Translations under genes and position numbers: made by a program
Assembly (NCBI RefSeq): GCF_020514115.1
Contig: NZ_VTKZ01000004.1
Location: 62,001 to 126,000 of the forward strand
DNA length: 64,000 nt
Reading direction: 5' to 3'
Source of the DNA: Synechococcus sp. MU1642
GTDB lineage: Bacteria > Cyanobacteriota > Cyanobacteriia > PCC-6307 > Cyanobiaceae
The notes under the pieces: generated by a model
Told to the model about the DNA's origin: nothing
Seen by the model: only the letters and a program-made list of their open reading frames with translations
The model's database searches: none
Shown: piece after piece, positions 61,460 through 64,000 of the stretch
Layout: the number at the start of each line of letters is the position of its first letter
Numbering within the stretch: the first letter of the stretch is position 1

Positions 61460-62270
61460 TATTTACTGACCTAAGGAATAATGTTTCAACTAAAATTACG
61501 CCAAGTAGCCATTGGTCTAGTAGTAGCAGGAGGCCAGTTGCAATTGCTCGTGCTTCAAGAGATTATCCCGATGGAAATACTTGGGGTCTATCGCTAGATG
61601 GAGAATATCTGGGGATAATTTGGAAGCAGCCGAACGATGCTTGGCAGCAGAGGCATTATGAATCTGGAAATGCTGGAAACTACTATTCTGGTGGCTTGAG
61701 TAGCACACTTCATCCTTACTACGTAGTTGGCGAGGACTATTTTCAATATGATTTGAACAGAAATGGCAAGATTGATGATCACTCTTTTTTGTTCTATAAA
61801 TAATACCAACGCTGTAGAAAGTAAGTCTGCAATTTTTCAGATAACTAGGTATTCGAGACTTGCTTGGGATGTAAAAGTTTTTCTTGTGCCTCCAAGTGTG
61901 GATATCATTTCAGGCGCAAAAGGGGCCAAGATGGAGAGGATCTTGAGTCGTTTAGTAAAACATTCTCTTTTGGACATGGTGAGACTTCTAAGACGGTTGT
62001 AATACCCACGATTGATGATTCCAGCCGAGAGGGTGACGAGCGAATTTCTTTATGGATGTCACCGGTAAATCACTCTTTTGTTGAAACAAAAAACCCACGG
62101 TACAGTGGCACATTAACGATAAAAGACGACGACGCCTTGCGTCCTTCTTACTATTCGTTGAGAACGATTGGTGATGTAGCTGAAAGCGTGAACGGTTGCA
62201 AGATTTTGCTCCAGACAAGTGGAGCCGTTGGTTGCAAGAAATATGGCTCCGCTGCACCGAGCAGATGAGC
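61460..62270 (+). pseudogene. remnants of a Calx-beta-type surface protein
   Basis: Frame pieces without a start form a broken protein. The first reads GNTWGLSLDGEYLGIIWKQP and ends DYFQYDLNRNGKIDD then HSFLFYK and TAA at 61801. Then VFLVPPSVDIISGAKGAK in one frame switches near 61,925 to EDLESFSKTFSFGHGETSKT and VIPTIDDSSREGDERISL in another, which together form a Calx-beta repeat (GETSKTVxIxxxDDxxxEGxE). Such repeats occur in giant cyanobacterial cell-surface proteins. AT-rich and decayed. Confidence 0.65.
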
Positions 62271-62456
62271 CCCGTCCCGATGCCTCAGTCGAAACCGTTC
62301 TGACTACGGCTATGTCGCCTCACCTACTACCGAATCGCAGACAGTCTTATCCATCGTGCATGGACCAGATCACCCGAGCCACACCTACCAACCTCTTGTG
62401 GGGAGTTTCTCTGTTGAGGTCATAGCTCTGTCGGCTTTGCCATACCGGATAGGAGT

Positions 62457-62660
62457 TCAGTCAACGAGTTCAGTGTCTTTGCGGACAAACCAGTCGGTCT
62501 CATCCGCGAATTCTTTGTCGATGCGGTGCCGAGTCTCGACGACTTGGCGGCGTTGTGCCCACAATTCACTTACGAACTTGGCGAGTCGTTCCCGGTGATC
62601 GCCAGGCTGCATGGCTACCAAGGGATCCTGTTCCGTTATTTCTGGATATCCAGAGGTCAT
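62457..62660 (-). CDS. small protein of unknown function, 67 residues
   Basis: ATG 62660. A charged helical protein (RERLAKFVSELWAQRRQVVE, IDKEFADETDWFV). It lies downstream of a minus-strand terminator at 62,748-62,720. No family recognised. Confidence 0.45.
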   Translation of the reverse strand: MTSGYPEITEQDPLVAMQPGDHRERLAKFVSELWAQRRQVVETRHRIDKEFADETDWFVRKDTELVD

Positions 62661-62719
62661 CTAGATCGGGATGGTTGAACTCAACCCACAGCCAGATCTT
62701 TGGTTGTAGGCCATTCCCC

Positions 62720-62748
62720 AAAAAGAAACCCCGGAGGTGTCTCCGAGG
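62720..62748 (-). terminator. minus-strand terminator
   Basis: Stem CCTCGGAG/CTCCGGGG, loop ACAC, then TTTCTTTT on the minus strand. Confidence 0.75.
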
Positions 62749-63060
62749 TCGCTCATCCTTTCGGTTGATCCCCATCACCCGACCGGACTGGACAAAACTA
62801 GCCTCGTTGGACTCAGAAGCGCCAACAAATCCATATTCCGGACATAGTGCGGTGAAGTTCTGTACCGACTCTTAAGACACCACATGTGGGGCTAGGCAGT
62901 GGCTTAGAGCTGGGCCATATTGTCAGTTCCCCCATCACCCGGCCCGATGTGCGTGTCACAGCGGGTTTTTTTATGCCTTGAACCACTAGCAGTAGTGCTT
63001 TTGAGGTGCTTTGAGGCTCGAAGCTGCAGTTAGCGCTACTTGGTATGTGGATAACGCGAG

Positions 63061-63090
63061 GCAAAAGGAAACCCCCGCCGAAGGCAGGGG
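63061..63090 (-). terminator. minus-strand terminator
   Basis: Stem CCCCTGCC/GGCGGGGG, loop TTC, then TTTCCTTTT on the minus strand. Confidence 0.75.
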
Positions 63091-63224
63091 CTCCAAAACG
63101 TCTCTCGGGAATGTGACCTTGTTTCCACCCCGTGAGGCGTTTTCCCTCACCTCATCACTATCCGCACCCAACTGGCACAGTGACAGTTGTGGGTGGACGG
63201 CTTGTGGCTTGTCCTTAGCCAGCT

Positions 63225-63645
63225 TCTTGAGCCCAGCCCATCACCCTCTGCTGTGTCGGCGTGATGTCTTGACTGTGGCATTGGGGTAACTCAACATCCA
63301 ACGTGGTCACGTTTTAGTGCAAATGTCGTCCCCTACACCGCAAATTCGTCCCACATAGGGATATTTATTTCACGCGGCTGGGTCAGGTAGACCACTACGC
63401 GACAACCACATATCAATCTAGTTCAATGAGCCGAAGAGGAATCCACCCGCTGCTGATGGGTTTGGACAAACCGAAGCCCAAACCACATTTCTCAAAACAG
63501 ACAGATCTGAGTGGTTACGAGTCAGCCCAGAGAAAACGGTTTCTGCGGGCGGAAATAGAAGAGGAAAAGCTGGCTGCGGCAGCGGGGCGCCGACATCTCC
63601 TCAACCTGGAACGCCAAGTGGCGTGATCGACGTCTGAAGTCTTTT
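63225..63645 (+). repeat. inverted repeat R4, copy 2
   Basis: Inverted counterpart of 57,512-57,925. The two copies bracket 5.3 kb that includes the solute-binding protein, the riboswitch and the distal island boundary. Confidence 0.8.
63426..63626 (+). CDS. small basic protein, R4 copy 2, intact (66 residues)
   Basis: ATG 63426 (MSRRGIHPLLMGLDKPKPKP) to TGA 63624. Basic N-terminal half, then a helical Glu/Arg/Ala-rich half (RFLRAEIEEEKLAAAAGRR). No known domain. The sister copy at 57.5 kb has lost one base near the start. Confidence 0.55.
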   Translation: MSRRGIHPLLMGLDKPKPKPHFSKQTDLSGYESAQRKRFLRAEIEEEKLAAAAGRRHLLNLERQVA

Positions 63646-63756
63646 GGCCACGGGCTGGTAGGCGTCTCGTCGGTAGTCCGCGATACCACTGAACAGACGT
63701 TCACGGAAGATTTTCTGGAAACTAAAACCTGTCCAAAAAGTTGCTGCAAACTCCGG
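63646..63756. other. short intergenic stretch between R4 and R3
   Basis: Nothing recognised here. Confidence 0.4.
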
Positions 63757-63995
63757 CGTTAGCCCCCATATTTGGTGTCCAGGCAGCAGACGCGTATCAC
63801 GTGTCACTGTCCAGGCAGCATCGGGAGAGCGACCCGGTAGCTGGCAGATACAGCCCCCATGGCAAGAGCGATTGTCATGGGGAGCTTTCTGCGCATTTCA
63901 GATCTCTGAAAAGAGTTGGTGCATTCTCACTAAAGCTGTGTATTGCAACGAACTTGTTTGCAGCGGATACCGCATCTCTCGCGGACAACGCCGTT
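63757..63995 (+). repeat. dispersed repeat R3, copy 2
   Basis: Direct, diverged copy of 48,826-49,060. On the minus strand it can encode MTIALAMGAVSASYRVALP, and the other copy has a related frame (TIAHAKGALTASRRVALP). It may be part of a multi-copy small gene or non-coding element. Confidence 0.7.
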
Positions 63996-64000
63996 CTCCT

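Larger units (their letters stand above)
62661..63224. other. gene-poor stretch with two minus-strand terminators
   Basis: No convincing gene. Two good minus-strand hairpins with T-rich tails lie here, so short transcripts or lost genes may once have ended here. A frame at 63,171-62,986 (EVRENASRGGNKVTFPRDV) is weakly protein-like. Confidence 0.45.

Noticed and set aside
62566-62778. 70-codon minus-strand frame
   Set aside because: It spans a strong minus-strand terminator at 62,720-62,748 and overlaps the better 67-residue frame.
47483-64000. CRISPR array
   Set aside because: No regularly spaced identical repeats of 24-40 bases with unique spacers are present; the repeats seen are long, few and dispersed.

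Overview
The window is cyanobacterial, most likely a marine Synechococcus of the picocyanobacterial lineage. The evidence is taxon-typical genes: a nickel superoxide dismutase with its maturation protease, a CpcS/CpeS-type bilin lyase, the division protein Ftn2/ZipN, the cyanobacterial form of ThiE, DUF1517, DUF3122 and DUF3611 proteins, and dense GC-rich coding with very short gaps. The species is inferred, not proven.

Bases 1 to about 47,480 are ordinary core chromosome. In order they hold: a deaminase-like fragment and an FAD oxidoreductase; folC, argD, tRNA-Leu(CAA), murA; tRNA-Leu(CAG), a TrmH-type methyltransferase, lpdA, trpC; a nickel/cobalt permease with sodX and sodN; an FKBP; lnt and mnmA; a sigma factor, pdhA, ftn2, ffh, rpsP, phoH; era, a CpcS-like gene, a trmD-ispF fused frame, larB; thiS-thiE, ribF, surE, pheS, nadK and a response regulator; cobL; a GH116 glycosidase; ribD, an ion channel, an SRAP protein, ftsH and argF. 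Two decayed genes lie among them: a broken NAD(P)HX-repair gene beside mnmA and a sulfotransferase tail upstream of the glycosidase.

From about 47.5 kb the sequence becomes AT-richer, gene-poor and rich in repeats, apart from a short block with DUF427, two small genes, lexA and tRNA-Ala(GGC) (50.2-52.1 kb). The 3' end of that tRNA, 47 bp in all, recurs exactly at 61,171-61,217, so the 9.1 kb between is an integrated island. It begins with a tyrosine-recombinase remnant. Short TCTGCGCA repeats, like recombinase arm sites, occur near both ends. It ends with a small-terminase-like gene and an interrupted HNH-like gene. The cargo has a metal theme: a CobW-family GTPase with a His-rich loop, an orphan Mn/Zn-type solute-binding lipoprotein, a cobalamin riboswitch driving a HupE/UreJ-type transporter, and two copies of a module of tiny Cys-containing and membrane proteins. 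This resembles the tRNA-borne, phage-satellite-like cargo elements of picocyanobacteria (tycheposons), here apparently decayed.

Four short repeat families link the flank at 47.5-49.3 kb, the island and the flank at 61.2-64 kb. Two carry small reading frames present in two copies. In one of these the changes between copies are mostly synonymous, which suggests a real 47-59 residue peptide. Remnants of a Calx-beta surface protein lie just beyond the island.
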